From: Rhodoferax sp.
Lineage (GTDB): Bacteria; Pseudomonadota; Gammaproteobacteria; Burkholderiales; Burkholderiaceae_C
Assembly: GCA_019449595.1 (NCBI GenBank)
Contig: JAGRPL010000004.1
Location: forward strand, 806,001 to 870,000
DNA: 64,000 nt
Reading direction: 5' to 3'
A program made the translations under genes and the position numbers. This document shows, piece by piece, positions 9,161-17,898 of the stretch (the stretch's first letter is position 1; every line of letters starts with the position of its first letter). The notes beneath the pieces are model-generated. The model did not search any database, was not told the origin of the DNA, and saw only the letters and a program-made list of their open reading frames with translations.

Positions 9161-10309
9161 TTACCGTTTTTTCTGGACGAATGCGATCAGCTGCGTGCCC
9201 AGGTCGTCCATTTGCAGCAGCCGCTGGCGGGCTGCCTGCAGGGTTTCTGACCATGTGTTGAGGTGAATCAATGGCAGCGGCGGCGCGTCCCCGGAGGTGC
9301 CGGTTACGCCGTTCCATGCGTAGTGGAAGGCGCGTAGGGTGGCGTCGGCGCCCAGCATGTCCAGGAAGGCGTCCAGTTTGGCGTGGTGGGCGGCGTCCTG
9401 CTGCGGGTAGATCTGCCACACCAGCGGCTTGCCCGCCCACAGGCCGCGCACCACGGAGTCTTCGCCGCGCACGCAGTTCAGGTCGCAGGCCCACAGCAGG
9501 TGGTCAAAGTCGTGTTGGGTCAGGTGTGGCAGATAGTCAATGCGCAGGCGCTGCAGCCCGGTGCGGGCAGCCTGCACGGCCTGTTGCGCACGCCCGGGGG
9601 TGACCAGCAGGCGGGTGGGCGTGGCCTGCGCGTCCAGCTGCTCCAGCAGGGCGCGCAGGGCTGGGGGCTCGTAGCAGAACAGGGACACCAGTTGTTCCCC
9701 TTCCCAGGCCACCCCGTTGCGGGCCAGCCAGGCGGCACGCTGGCCCTCCTGTGCGAAGGCCTGCTGGCGCTGCAGCAGGTCGGGTTCGCGCAGCAGCCCG
9801 CCGGTGTGTGCCGAAAAGCCGGGGTAGTAGAAATGTTTGGTCCAGCCCTTGGCCGGGCCGCTCATGACCGGTGAAGGCAGGCCGTGGGCAAGCTCCACGT
9901 AGCGCTCGGCGGACAGGTATTCCAGGTTGATCCATACCGGAAATTGAACGATATTTTGGCCGCTATGATCCGTGGATTCCGCGTAGGCAGCTATGAATTC
10001 TGTAGCAATTTCACAGCCAAAACCTTCGATCCAGACGTCGGCCGGTGCCAGCGCGGCCAGTGCGCGGGCGTCCTGCGACTGGCCCCATTCGCGTACCTGC
10101 ACCCCGGGCCAGCGGCCCTCCAGGGCGCCGGGGGCCATCCACTGCAGGGGGCTGGCGTCATCCACCCACAGGCGCACCTGGTGTCCCCGCGCGGCCAGGT
10201 CGGCGCTCAGGCGCCAGCACACGCCGATATCGCCGAAGTTGTCGATCACGCGGCAGAAGATATCCCACAGCAGGGGCGGGGTGGCGGGCAAGGGCGGCAA
10301 AGCGTGCAT
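9161..10309 (-). CDS. earP: EF-P arginine rhamnosyltransferase
   Basis: A 382-residue glycosyltransferase that transfers rhamnose from dTDP-rhamnose to arginine 32 of EF-P. The N-terminal [14 protein letters not shown] carries the two aspartates described as essential in EarP, and the C-terminal domain has FVRGEDS-like [12 protein letters not shown] and [19 protein letters not shown]. The ATG at 10309 was chosen because the conserved [13 protein letters not shown] follows closely. Residues about 100-122 ([17 protein letters not shown]) are encoded by a copy of the dispersed repeat, inserted ahead of the conserved [12 protein letters not shown]. The gene is upstream of efp in the same direction with 116 bases between them, and divergent from uvrC. 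Confidence 0.94.
   Translation of the reverse strand: MHALPPLPATPPLLWDIFCRVIDNFGDIGVCWRLSADLAARGHQVRLWVDDASPLQWMAPGALEGRWPGVQVREWGQSQDARALAALAPADVWIEGFGCEIATEFIAAYAESTDHSGQNIVQFPVWINLEYLSAERYVELAHGLPSPVMSGPAKGWTKHFYYPGFSAHTGGLLREPDLLQRQQAFAQEGQRAAWLARNGVAWEGEQLVSLFCYEPPALRALLEQLDAQATPTRLLVTPGRAQQAVQAARTGLQRLRIDYLPHLTQHDFDHLLWACDLNCVRGEDSVVRGLWAGKPLVWQIYPQQDAAHHAKLDAFLDMLGADATLRAFHYAWNGVTGTSGDAPPLPLIHLNTWSETLQAARQRLLQMDDLGTQLIAFVQKKR
9944..10010 (-). repeat. dispersed short repeat, copy F, inside earP
   Basis: On the minus strand the sequence contains TTCATAGCTGCCTACGCGG and then, about 15 bases on, a GCGGCCAAAATAT tail. This matches intergenic copies A and B in core and spacing. It lies wholly within the earP coding frame without a stop codon, adding roughly 20 residues. 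Confidence 0.55.
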
Positions 10310-10367
10310 GGCCCGGATTGTCCACGCAGCGGCATGCGGGTGGGTAAAGGACGGACAATAACGCACC

Positions 10368-12356
10368 ATGTCCCACGTACAAGCCCACCCGGATGAACTG
10401 TTGCGCGAAGTGGCGGCGCTGCCGGCGCTGCCGGGGGTGTACCGTTATTTCGACAGCGCGGACCAGCTGCTCTACGTGGGCAAGGCCATCAACCTGAAGA
10501 AGCGGGTATCGAGCTATTTCCAGAAGAACCACGGGGGCACGCGCATCGGCCACATGGTGAGCAAGATCGTGCGCATGGAAACCACGGTGGTGCGCTCCGA
10601 AGCGGAAGCGCTGCTGCTGGAAAACAACCTCATCAAGACGCTGCAGCCCCGCTACAACATCCTGTTTCGGGACGACAAGAGCTACCCGTATCTCAAGATG
10701 ACCGGGGTGCCGCCGTCGGCTGCGCGTGCGGCCGGGGCGGCGGATGCTTCGGGTGCGCCCGCTCCGGCGACGCCGGTGGCGGCCCACTTTGCCCGTGTGT
10801 CGTACTACCGGGGCGGGGTGGACAAGAAGCACCGCTACTTCGGCCCGTACCCCAGCGCCTGGGCGGTGAAGGAGGCGATCCTGCTGATGCAGAAGGTGTT
10901 TCGCCTGCGCACCTGCGAGGACCCGGTGTTCAGCAACCGCACCCGGCCATGCCTGCTGTACCAGATCAAGCGTTGCTCGGCACCCTGTGTGGGGCATATC
11001 TCGGCGCAGGACTATGCCAGCGACGTGGCCAACGCCGAGAAGTTCCTGCGGGGCGACGCCCAGGAAGTGATGCGCACGCTGGAAGCCCGCATGATGATGC
11101 ATGCCGACAAGCTGGAGTTCGAGCAGGCGGCCGAGCTGCGCAACCAGGTGGCGGCGCTGTCGAATGTGCTGCACCAGCAGTCGATGGACAACGTGGCCGA
11201 CCGGGACGTGGACATCCTGGCAGTCAAGGTGCAGGGCGGCAAGGCCTGCGTGAACCTGGCCATGGTGCGCGGCGGACGCCATCTGGGCGACCGGCCGTAT
11301 TTTCCGGTCCACGTGGAAGACGCGGCTGGTCTGGCCGACGGGGGCGAGGGCGAGACGCCGGCGGCTTCGGTGGAAGTGCAGGTGCTGGAAGCCTTTTTGG
11401 CCCAGCATTACATCGATGTGCCCATGCCGCCCACCCTGGTCGTGAGCGAGCCGGTGGGCAAGGGCCTGTTGAAGGCGCTGTCCGAGCAGGTGGGTTTCAA
11501 GGTCAGTGCGGTGCACCAGCCGCGCGAACAACGCCGCGCCTGGCTGGAGATGGCGCAAACCAACGCCGCCCTGCAACTGGCACGCCTGTTGGCCGAAGAA
11601 GGGTCGCAGCAGGCGCGCACCCGTGCCCTGGCCGAGGCGCTGGACCTGACGCTGGAGAATCTGGACGAGCTGCGGGTGGAGTGCTTCGACATCTCGCACA
11701 CTGCGGGCGAAGCCACCCAGGCGTCGTGCGTGGTGTTTCACCACCACAAGATGCAGAACGCCGAGTACCGGCGCTACAACATCGATGGCATCACCCCGGG
11801 GGACGACTACGCCGCCATGCGCCAGGTGCTGACCCGCCGCTACAGCAAGGTGGCCGAGGCGCTGAAGGAGGCCAAGCATGCCGGACATACACCCACCGGT
11901 GCGGCTCGCATGCCCGATCTGGTGCTGGTGGACGGCGGCAAGGGCCAGGTTGCCATGGCCCGCGCCGTCTTCGAAGGGCTGGGGTTGGACCTGTCGCTGA
12001 TCGTGGGCGTGGAAAAAGGCGAGGGCCGCAAGGTGGGCCTGGAAGAGCTGGTGTTTGCCGACGGGCGGGACAAGGTCTACCTGGGGTCCGATTCGGCGGC
12101 GCTGATGCTGGTGGCCCAGATCCGGGACGAGGCCCACCGCTTTGCCATTACCGGCATGCGTGCCCAGCGGGCCCGGGTGCGCGTGGGCGGTGGCAAGCTG
12201 GAGGAAATTCCCGGCGTGGGCCCCAAGCGCCGGGCCCGTTTGCTGCAGCGTTTTGGTGGCGTGCGGGGCGTCGCCCTGGCCAGTGTGGACGACATCGCAA
12301 CAGTCGATGGCATCTCCCGCGAATTGGCCGATGAAATTTATCGGGCCCTGCATTAG
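10368..12356 (+). CDS. uvrC: excinuclease ABC subunit C
   Basis: A 662-residue nucleotide excision repair nuclease that makes the 3' and 5' incisions on UvrB-bound damaged DNA. In order: a GIY-YIG domain (GVYRYF and LLYVGKA, residues 20-100), a Cys-containing linker, a UVR domain (about 235-270, [14 protein letters not shown]) that contacts UvrB, the RNase H-like nuclease domain ([21 protein letters not shown]) and C-terminal helix-hairpin-helix motifs ([19 protein letters not shown]). An alanine/proline-rich insertion at about 115-135 is not part of the core. The gene diverges from earP with 58 bases between and is 18 bases ahead of pgsA. Confidence 0.97.
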   Translation: MSHVQAHPDELLREVAALPALPGVYRYFDSADQLLYVGKAINLKKRVSSYFQKNHGGTRIGHMVSKIVRMETTVVRSEAEALLLENNLIKTLQPRYNILFRDDKSYPYLKMTGVPPSAARAAGAADASGAPAPATPVAAHFARVSYYRGGVDKKHRYFGPYPSAWAVKEAILLMQKVFRLRTCEDPVFSNRTRPCLLYQIKRCSAPCVGHISAQDYASDVANAEKFLRGDAQEVMRTLEARMMMHADKLEFEQAAELRNQVAALSNVLHQQSMDNVADRDVDILAVKVQGGKACVNLAMVRGGRHLGDRPYFPVHVEDAAGLADGGEGETPAASVEVQVLEAFLAQHYIDVPMPPTLVVSEPVGKGLLKALSEQVGFKVSAVHQPREQRRAWLEMAQTNAALQLARLLAEEGSQQARTRALAEALDLTLENLDELRVECFDISHTAGEATQASCVVFHHHKMQNAEYRRYNIDGITPGDDYAAMRQVLTRRYSKVAEALKEAKHAGHTPTGAARMPDLVLVDGGKGQVAMARAVFEGLGLDLSLIVGVEKGEGRKVGLEELVFADGRDKVYLGSDSAALMLVAQIRDEAHRFAITGMRAQRARVRVGGGKLEEIPGVGPKRRARLLQRFGGVRGVALASVDDIATVDGISRELADEIYRALH

Positions 12357-12374
12357 CCGTGCCACAATCACGCT

Positions 12375-12950
12375 ATGTTTACAACGATTCCCACCATCAT
12401 GACCTGGACGCGCATCTTTGCGATTCCGCTCATCGTGGGTGTCTTCTATCTGCCCGATGCCTTCGCCAATCCGGCTGAAAAGAACCTGATTGCCACCGTC
12501 ATGTTCGTGGTGTTCGCCGCCACCGACTGGCTGGACGGCTACCTGGCCCGCCGGCTGAACCAGACGTCTTCCTTCGGTGCCTTTCTCGACCCCGTGGCCG
12601 ACAAGTTCCTGGTCTGCGCCTGCGTGCTGGTGCTGGTGCACCTGCAGCGTGCCGATGTGTTCGTGGCGCTGATCATCATTGGCCGTGAAATCGCCATTTC
12701 CGCCCTGCGCGAATGGATGGCGCAAATCGGTGCCTCCAAGAGTGTGGCCGTGCACATGATCGGCAAGCTCAAGACGGTTGTGCAGATGGTCGCCATTCCT
12801 TTCCTGCTGTTTGACGGTGTGTTGTTCGGGCTGGTCAACACCCATCAGTGGGGTGTCTGGCTGATCTGGATGGCGGCGGTGCTGACCGTCTGGTCCATGG
12901 TGTATTACCTGCAAAAGGCGGTGCCTGAGATCCGTGCCCGTGCGCACTGA
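12375..12950 (+). CDS. pgsA: CDP-diacylglycerol-glycerol-3-phosphate 3-phosphatidyltransferase
   Basis: A 191-residue inner-membrane enzyme that makes phosphatidylglycerophosphate from CDP-diacylglycerol and glycerol 3-phosphate, the committed step to phosphatidylglycerol and cardiolipin. The CDP-alcohol phosphotransferase motif is intact: DWLDGYLARR followed by FGAFLDPVADK, with all the metal-binding aspartates. About five hydrophobic segments are visible. It lies 18 bases after uvrC, the same order as in many proteobacteria, so co-transcription is likely. Confidence 0.95.
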   Translation: MFTTIPTIMTWTRIFAIPLIVGVFYLPDAFANPAEKNLIATVMFVVFAATDWLDGYLARRLNQTSSFGAFLDPVADKFLVCACVLVLVHLQRADVFVALIIIGREIAISALREWMAQIGASKSVAVHMIGKLKTVVQMVAIPFLLFDGVLFGLVNTHQWGVWLIWMAAVLTVWSMVYYLQKAVPEIRARAH

Positions 12951-13100
12951 GCCGTCCCCGGACCGGGGCGTTTTGGCGCGGTGCGCCCATGCGCTTCCCG
13001 CGTGACCTGTAACACAATGTTTCTTGCCCGGTGCCGCTCCGGAGGGCCAAAAAAAGCGACTAGAATTCGGCTCCGCACTGTCGTAATACTGCACGGCGTA

Positions 13101-13129
13101 TTGACACGGGTCAGACCCGTGGCTTTAAT
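13101..13129 (+). promoter_or_regulatory. sigma-70 promoter of the HU gene
   Basis: A perfect -35 hexamer TTGACA (13101-13106), a 17-base spacer and a -10 hexamer TTTAAT (13124-13129). This is the best promoter match in the window. Transcription would start near 13136, about 145 bases ahead of the HU start codon. Confidence 0.7.
13105..13121. promoter_or_regulatory. palindrome inside the HU promoter spacer
   Basis: CACGGGT-CAG-ACCCGTG is a perfect 7-base inverted repeat with a 3-base centre, lying between the -35 and -10 hexamers. A protein bound here would block RNA polymerase, so it is a candidate operator; the binding protein is unknown. Confidence 0.5.
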
Positions 13130-13279
13130 GGACCGCAGCAGTTTCGGCTGCTACCAGCTTGCCCCGGACCTGCCTTTGAGTCGTCTGCACAACACGCAGA
13201 TGGCCGGTGGCAATGTCAGGTGATAACAAGATTTTGAAGAGACAATTCGACTAACTCTGCTTCCATACAAGGGGTCTTT

Positions 13280-13552
13280 GTGAATAAAACTGAACTGATT
13301 GAACACATCGCAAAACACGCCGACATCTCCAAGGCTGCTGCTACACGCGCACTGGAGTCCACGATTGGCGCGGTCAAGACCACGCTGAAAAAAGGCGGCT
13401 CTGTTTCCCTGGTTGGTTTCGGTACTTTTGCAGTGGGCAAACGTGCTGCGCGCACCGGTCGCAATCCACGCACCGGCGATGCGATTAAAATCAAGGCTGC
13501 CAAAGTTCCAAAGTTCCGTCCGGGCAAGGCATTGAAGGATGCCTTGAACTGA
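13280..13552 (+). CDS. HU-family DNA-binding protein
   Basis: A 90-residue nucleoid protein. The start codon is GTG at 13280, and the sequence begins [11 protein letters not shown] and contains [22 protein letters not shown], the beta-arm signature of HU that bends DNA. As in all HU proteins the hydrophobic core helix pair precedes the arm. It is likely dimeric. HU and IHF share the fold, but the arm wording and length favour HU (HupB-like). It is expressed from the strong upstream promoter and is followed 16 bases later by a tRNA gene, so the transcript may carry both. Confidence 0.95.
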   Translation: MNKTELIEHIAKHADISKAAATRALESTIGAVKTTLKKGGSVSLVGFGTFAVGKRAARTGRNPRTGDAIKIKAAKVPKFRPGKALKDALN

Positions 13553-13568
13553 CATGAGGTTTAAGGTG

Positions 13569-13644
13569 GGGTGATTAGCTCAGTTGGTAGAGCAGCGCCC
13601 TTACAAGGCGCGGGTCGGCGGTTCGAGCCCGTCATCACCCACCA
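13569..13644 (+). tRNA. tRNA-Val (anticodon TAC)
   Basis: A 76-base cloverleaf: acceptor GGGTGAT pairs with ATCACCC, D-loop AGCTCAGTTGGTAGAGC, anticodon arm GCGCC-CTTACAA-GGCGC with anticodon TAC, T-loop GGTTCGAGCC, and an encoded CCA end. Confidence 0.98.
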
Positions 13645-13653
13645 CCACCCAGC

Positions 13654-13682
13654 AAAGGCGAACAGTGTTGTTCGCCTTTTTT
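13654..13682 (+). terminator. intrinsic terminator after tRNA-Val
   Basis: An AAAGGCGAAC arm, a 6-base loop and a GTTCGCCTTTTTT arm lie 10 bases after the tRNA CCA end. It would end the HU/tRNA-Val transcript before ppiD. Confidence 0.9.
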
Positions 13683-13705
13683 GTTTTTTCATGGAGAGTT
13701 AACGC

Positions 13706-15637
13706 ATGTTCGATTTCGTCCGCAAGCACACAAAGGTCATGATGTTTCTCATGTTCTTGCTGATCATCCCGGCGTTTGTACTGGTGGGTGTGGATGGGTT
13801 TCGCCGCCTGGGTGGCGAGGGTGCCGCCGTAGCCAAGGTTGGCAGCCACAGCATCACCCGGGGCGAATGGGACAACGCGCACAAGAACGAGGTCGATCGC
13901 CTGCGCCAGTCCATGCCCAACCTGGATGCCAAGCTGCTGGACTCTCCCGAGGCCCGCTATGCCACCCTGGAGCGGATGGTGCGCGAGCGCGTCTTGTCCG
14001 AAGCCGTGCAGAGTTCGCACCTCAATACCAGTGACGCACGGCTGGCACGCGCCCTGCAACAGGACCCCACCATCGCGTCCCTGCGCCTTCCGGATGGCAA
14101 GCTCGACATCGAGCGTTACCGCCAGCTGGCCGCCAGCCAGGGGCTGACGCCGGATGGTTTTGAGGCCCGTGTGCGCAGCGACCTGTCCACGCGCCAGGTC
14201 GAGGCTGGCTTGGTGGGCACCGCGTTTACGCCCCAGGCGGTGGCCGACGTTTCCCTGAACGCCTTCTTCGAGCGGCGCGAGGTGCAAATTGCCCGTTTCA
14301 GCCCGACGGACTATGCGGGCAAGGTTGCCCCGAGCGATGCCGACATTGAGGCGTTCTACCAGGCCAACCCGGCCCTGTTCCAGGCGCCTGAGTCCGCCAG
14401 CGTGGAGTATGTGGTGCTGGATCTCGACACCGTCAAAAAGTCCATTACCCTCAATGAGCAGGACCTCAAGTCGTATTACGAACAAAACGCGAGCCGTCTG
14501 AGCGGCAAGGAAGAGCGTCGTGCCAGCCACATCCTGATCAACGCCCCCAAGGGCATGCCTGCAGCCGACCGCCAGAAGGCCCGCGAACGTGCCGACGCCC
14601 TGTTGGCCCAGGTGCGCAAGGCTCCGGAAACTTTTGCCGATGTGGCCCGCAAGAATTCGCAAGATACGGGTTCTGCGCCCGCCGGTGGCGACCTGGACTT
14701 CTTTGGCCGCGGCGCCATGGTGAAGCCGTTTGAGGACGTGGCATTTGCCCTGAAAAAGGGCGAAATCAGCGATGTGGTGGAGTCGGACTTTGGCTTTCAC
14801 ATCATCAAACTCACAGATATCAAGGCCCCCAAGCAGCGTAGTTTTGAGGAACTGCGTGCCAGCATGGAAGCCGACCTGAAGGCACAGCAGGCCCAGCGCA
14901 AGTTTGCCGAGGTGGCAGAGACCTTTACCAACGGCGTGTACGAGCAGTCCGACAGCCTCAAGCCCGTGGCCGAACGCCTGAAGCTCGAAGTCAAGACCGC
15001 TACCAACGTGCAACGGCAGAGTGCGCCGGCGGGCAATCTGGTGCTGGCCAATCCGAAGTTGCTGGCAGCCTTGTTCACGGCCGACTCGATCGAGAAAAAG
15101 CGCAATACCGAGGCCATTGAAATTGGGGCCAACCAACTGGCGGCCGCACGCATTACCCAGTACACGCCGGCACGCACGCGGCCACTTTCCGAAGTGCGCG
15201 CCAATGTGCGTGACCGGCTGGTAGCCAGCCGGTCCGCCGAGCTGGCGAAGAAAGAGGGCGCCGAGAAGCTGGCTGCCTGGAAGGCCGCTGCCCCGGGCAA
15301 CCTGCCCGCTGCCGTGGTGGTGTCGCGCGAGGCGGGTCAACCGATTCAAGGTCCGGTGCTGGACGCCGCCCTGCATGCCGATACCAGTATTCTGCCGGCA
15401 TGGGTGGGAGTGGATCTGGGGACGCAAGGGTACGCCGTGGTGCGTGTCAACAAGGTGCTGCCCCGCACGGCACCGGCTCCCGCTGCCGCCGCGCAGGAGC
15501 GCCAGCAATACGCGCAGTGGGTGGCTGGCGCAGAAAACCAGGCGTATTACCAGATGCTCAAGGACCGCTTCAAGGTCCAGATCAAGGTGCCGCGGCTCGC
15601 AAGAAATGCACTGGGTGCACAGGCTGCTGCAGAATAG
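13706..15637 (+). CDS. ppiD: periplasmic peptidyl-prolyl isomerase-like folding factor
   Basis: A 643-residue protein anchored by one N-terminal membrane helix (residues about 12-32, MMFLMFLLIIPAFVLVG) with the rest periplasmic. A SurA-N-like chaperone region (about 35-220) is followed by a parvulin/PpiC domain (about 268-372: RRASHILIN, AGGDLDFFGRGAM, FGFHIIKL). PpiD sits at the Sec translocon exit and helps fold outer-membrane proteins; E. coli PpiD has weak or no isomerase activity, so chaperone function is the safer call. Length is close to E. coli PpiD (623). It lies between two tRNA genes. Confidence 0.92.
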   Translation: MFDFVRKHTKVMMFLMFLLIIPAFVLVGVDGFRRLGGEGAAVAKVGSHSITRGEWDNAHKNEVDRLRQSMPNLDAKLLDSPEARYATLERMVRERVLSEAVQSSHLNTSDARLARALQQDPTIASLRLPDGKLDIERYRQLAASQGLTPDGFEARVRSDLSTRQVEAGLVGTAFTPQAVADVSLNAFFERREVQIARFSPTDYAGKVAPSDADIEAFYQANPALFQAPESASVEYVVLDLDTVKKSITLNEQDLKSYYEQNASRLSGKEERRASHILINAPKGMPAADRQKARERADALLAQVRKAPETFADVARKNSQDTGSAPAGGDLDFFGRGAMVKPFEDVAFALKKGEISDVVESDFGFHIIKLTDIKAPKQRSFEELRASMEADLKAQQAQRKFAEVAETFTNGVYEQSDSLKPVAERLKLEVKTATNVQRQSAPAGNLVLANPKLLAALFTADSIEKKRNTEAIEIGANQLAAARITQYTPARTRPLSEVRANVRDRLVASRSAELAKKEGAEKLAAWKAAAPGNLPAAVVVSREAGQPIQGPVLDAALHADTSILPAWVGVDLGTQGYAVVRVNKVLPRTAPAPAAAAQERQQYAQWVAGAENQAYYQMLKDRFKVQIKVPRLARNALGAQAAAE

Positions 15638-15651
15638 GCGCGAAGACACGC

Positions 15652-15657
15652 TATAAT
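15652..15657 (+). promoter_or_regulatory. -10 element for tRNA-His
   Basis: A perfect TATAAT 11 bases before the mature tRNA 5' end. No good -35 hexamer stands 16-18 bases upstream, since that region is the end of ppiD. Confidence 0.5.
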
Positions 15658-15668
15658 TGCAAGCTCAC

Positions 15669-15745
15669 GGTGGCTGTAGCTCAGTTGGTAGAGTCCAGGA
15701 TTGTGATTCCTGTTGTCGTGGGTTCGAGCCCCATCAGCCACCCCA
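15669..15745 (+). tRNA. tRNA-His (anticodon GTG)
   Basis: A 77-base cloverleaf with anticodon arm CAGGA-TTGTGAT-TCCTG and T-loop GGTTCGAGCC. The extra 5' G (position -1), pairing with C73, is encoded, which is the histidine-tRNA identity element. CCA is encoded. D-loop AGCTCAGTTGGTAGAGT. Confidence 0.97.
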
Positions 15746-15757
15746 AGTGATACCAAG

Positions 15758-15791
15758 AAACCCTGCTATTTAAAAGATAGCAGGGTTTTTT
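15758..15791 (+). terminator. intrinsic terminator after tRNA-His
   Basis: A 12-base stem with arms AAACCCTGCTAT and ATAGCAGGGTTT plus a T tract, 12 bases after the tRNA. It is a strong hairpin; the ribosome binding site of the next gene starts right behind it. Confidence 0.92.
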
Positions 15792-15806
15792 CTTTTGGAG
15801 AGTTCC

Positions 15807-16112
15807 ATGGCCAAGGGTTACTGGATTGGGCGGGTCGAGGTTGCGGACCCGGAGGTGTACAAGGCCTATGTTGCCGCCAATGCGGAGCCTTTCCGCCAGT
15901 TCGGAGCCCGTTTCCTCGTGCGGGCCGGGCGCTATGAGAGTCCCGAAGGCACCAGCCGGTCCCGCAACATCGTGATCGAATTCCCTTCCTACCAGGCGGC
16001 GCTGGATTGCTGGAACTCGCCGCAGTACCAAGCAGCCATCGCGCTGCGCCAGCCGGTTTCGAGCATTGACCTGGTCATTGTGGAAGGCTACGACGGTCCC
16101 CAGCCGTCCTGA
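15807..16112 (+). CDS. DUF1330 domain protein
   Basis: A 101-residue protein of the DUF1330 family, a ferredoxin-like (dimeric alpha-beta barrel) fold of unknown function. Typical wording is KGYWIGRVEVADPEVYKAYVAAN near the start (written here in pieces: KGYWIGRVEV, DPEVYKAYV), then GRYESPEG, and IEFPSYQAALDCWNSPQYQ. The ATG at 15807 has a GGAGA ribosome binding site 6 bases upstream. It lies directly after the tRNA-His terminator and 5 bases ahead of the membrane protein gene that follows, so the two are probably one transcript. Confidence 0.88.
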   Translation: MAKGYWIGRVEVADPEVYKAYVAANAEPFRQFGARFLVRAGRYESPEGTSRSRNIVIEFPSYQAALDCWNSPQYQAAIALRQPVSSIDLVIVEGYDGPQPS

Positions 16113-16117
16113 GCGCA

Positions 16118-16915
16118 ATGGCGATGTCCCGCACCCCTGTGCCACCGCGCAGCGCCGCTCTCTCCGGGTTGGTGCGCACCCGCCATGACGTGCTGGATGC
16201 GGTGCGTGGCGTTGCCCTGCTGTGGATGACGCTGTTCCACTTTGCGTTTGATCTCAACTACTTCGGGTTCATACAGCAGGATTTCTACCGCTCACCGGTC
16301 TGGACCCTGCAGCGGACCTGCATCCTGAGCCTGTTCCTGTTCTGTGCGGGGGTGGGGCAGGCGATCGCGGTGTCCGGTGCCCAGGGTTGGCCGCGGTTCT
16401 GGCGGCGCTGGGCCCAGATCGCCGGCTGCGCGCTGCTGGTCAGTGCGGGGTCGGCGCTTGTGTTTCCCCGGAGCTGGATCTACTTTGGCGTGCTGCACGG
16501 CATGGCCGTGATGTTGCCGATCGCACGCCTCACGGCGGGCTGGGGCCGTGGGTTGTGGCTGGCCGGGCTGGCGGCGGCGGCGGCAGGGGTGCTGGCCCCG
16601 CAGACACATGCGCAATGGCCGCAGTTTGCCGTTCTGGACGGGCCGGCGCTGAACTGGATGGGCTTGGTGGGCCGCAAACCCGTCACCGAAGATTTTGTTC
16701 CGCTGCTGCCCTGGCTGGGCGCGGTGTGGTGGGGCGTGGCTGCGGGGCAGTGGGTCATGGCACGGGGATGGTTGCGTGCGGGGGCTCCCGTGCGCAGCAG
16801 GTCCAGGGTCATTGCCGCACTGGCGCTGATCGGACGGTGGAGTCTGAGCTGGTACATGCTGCACCAGCTGCTTCTGATGGGCGTTCTGATGTTGGCAGCG
16901 ATGGCTTTGCGCTAG
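16118..16915 (+). CDS. DUF1624 membrane protein (acetyltransferase-like)
   Basis: A 265-residue polytopic membrane protein with about seven to eight hydrophobic segments. RHDVLDAVRGVALLWMTLFHFAFDLNYFG-like wording at the N-terminus (RHDVLDAVRG, FHFAFDLNYFG) is the DUF1624 / heparan-alpha-glucosaminide N-acetyltransferase hallmark. The family is related to acyltransferases that move acyl groups across membranes, but no bacterial substrate is established. It follows the DUF1330 gene by 5 bases; nothing ties the two in function. Confidence 0.82.
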   Translation: MAMSRTPVPPRSAALSGLVRTRHDVLDAVRGVALLWMTLFHFAFDLNYFGFIQQDFYRSPVWTLQRTCILSLFLFCAGVGQAIAVSGAQGWPRFWRRWAQIAGCALLVSAGSALVFPRSWIYFGVLHGMAVMLPIARLTAGWGRGLWLAGLAAAAAGVLAPQTHAQWPQFAVLDGPALNWMGLVGRKPVTEDFVPLLPWLGAVWWGVAAGQWVMARGWLRAGAPVRSRSRVIAALALIGRWSLSWYMLHQLLLMGVLMLAAMALR

Positions 16916-16971
16916 TCTGCCGGGCGATAGGCGGTGCACAATAGGCACAGACTTCCTTGGAGGGCCCCAGC

Positions 16972-17202
16972 ATGGCAACCGATCACAGTTTCAAGTACCG
17001 CGGGCATCATTTGCACTGCGGTCCGTTGGCAATGGCGGATGGCCGGTTTGGCGCCCAGGTGGTTGTAGCCGAGGAGAGCGGGGATGCGGCTCTGGACCAT
17101 CGCTTTCCGGTGCTCGACTACTTCCTGACGGAAGCCGAGGCGGTGGCACACGGGCGCGCGGTGGGCGAGCGGTTGGTGGACGAGAAGTTGGGGGCCACCT
17201 AG
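16972..17202 (+). CDS. hypothetical protein, 76 residues
   Basis: I do not recognise a named family. A soluble 76-residue protein (about 8 kDa), acidic towards the C-terminus, with a probable beta-rich first half (FKYRGHHLHCGPLA) and a helix in the second (TEAEAVAHGRAVGERLVDE). The ATG at 16972 has a TTGGAGGG ribosome binding site upstream (16957-16964). Codon use matches its neighbours, which supports a real gene. It stands alone between the DUF1624 gene and mobA, which is convergent. Confidence 0.65.
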   Translation: MATDHSFKYRGHHLHCGPLAMADGRFGAQVVVAEESGDAALDHRFPVLDYFLTEAEAVAHGRAVGERLVDEKLGAT

Positions 17203-17270
17203 ACCGCATCTTTGCAGACCCAGGCATCGTGCGCTGCGGCACGCAACCGATAGACCGCGCTGTCGATTCT

Positions 17271-17870
17271 TCAGCTTGTCAGCGGCGTGTCGTTGTCACA
17301 GGTTTGCAGTTCATCCCGTGTATTGATGTTGCGAAATGCCGCTTCGTCGGCGAAATGCACCTGCGCGACTTTCAGCGGGGCATACCAGGCGGCCATCTTG
17401 CGGCCGCCGTTTTCCAGGTACTGGGTGAGATGCGGCAGCAGGGTCGTCTTCAGCAGGCAGAAAACGGGGTGCACCTGCGTGGCGTCGCCGTGCCCCGTGA
17501 CGGCAACGGCCAGGTCAGCGTCCTCGGCGACCAAGGCTTGGGCCAGGCGCTGCACCAGGTCCGGCGGCAGAAAAGGCGAGTCACACGGCACGCTGACCAG
17601 ATACGGAGTTTCGCAGTGCATCAACCCGACCTGCAGACCGGCCAGCGGGCCGGCAAAATCGGGCATCACATCGGGCCAGACCGGCGCACCCAATGCGGCA
17701 TACGCCGCCAGGTTCTGGTTGGCGTTGACCATGACAGTCTGCACCTGGGGTGCCAGCCGCCGCAGGACGTGTAGGGCCATGGGCGTGCCGCGAAACGGCT
17801 GCAGCCCCTTGTCCACGCTGCCCATGCGGGTGCCGCGGCCGCCGGCGAGAAGGAGTCCGGTAATGCGCAT
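17271..17870 (-). CDS. mobA: molybdenum cofactor guanylyltransferase
   Basis: A 199-residue enzyme that attaches GMP to molybdopterin, making the MGD cofactor for DMSO-reductase-family enzymes. The N-terminal nucleotide-binding signature GLLLAGGRGTRMGSVDKGL is intact, followed by VPCDSPFLPPDLVQRL, which carries the metal-binding aspartate. Length matches the family. No other molybdenum cofactor genes are in the window. It is downstream of the liv operon in the same direction (28 bases after livF), so read-through is possible, but no shared role is apparent. Confidence 0.93.
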   Translation of the reverse strand: MRITGLLLAGGRGTRMGSVDKGLQPFRGTPMALHVLRRLAPQVQTVMVNANQNLAAYAALGAPVWPDVMPDFAGPLAGLQVGLMHCETPYLVSVPCDSPFLPPDLVQRLAQALVAEDADLAVAVTGHGDATQVHPVFCLLKTTLLPHLTQYLENGGRKMAAWYAPLKVAQVHFADEAAFRNINTRDELQTCDNDTPLTS

Positions 17871-17898
17871 GGCCCATTTTACCGGCGCACCCTGCAGG

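Larger units (their letters stand above)
12951..13279 (+). other. intergenic region with the HU gene promoter
   Basis: This 329-base gap holds no convincing gene. Short open frames in it lack ribosome binding sites and family resemblance. It contains the promoter and palindrome annotated at 13101-13129 and a leader of about 145 bases before the HU start codon. Confidence 0.6.

Noticed and set aside
10158..13094. A 978-codon open frame on the minus strand opposite uvrC and pgsA
   Set aside because: The plus strand carries clear uvrC and pgsA with all motifs. The antisense translation is rich in His, Gln, Gly and Arg, typical of the reverse frame of a high-GC gene.
12981..13223. An 80-codon open frame upstream of the HU gene
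   Set aside because: It runs through the HU promoter, has no ribosome binding site and resembles nothing known.
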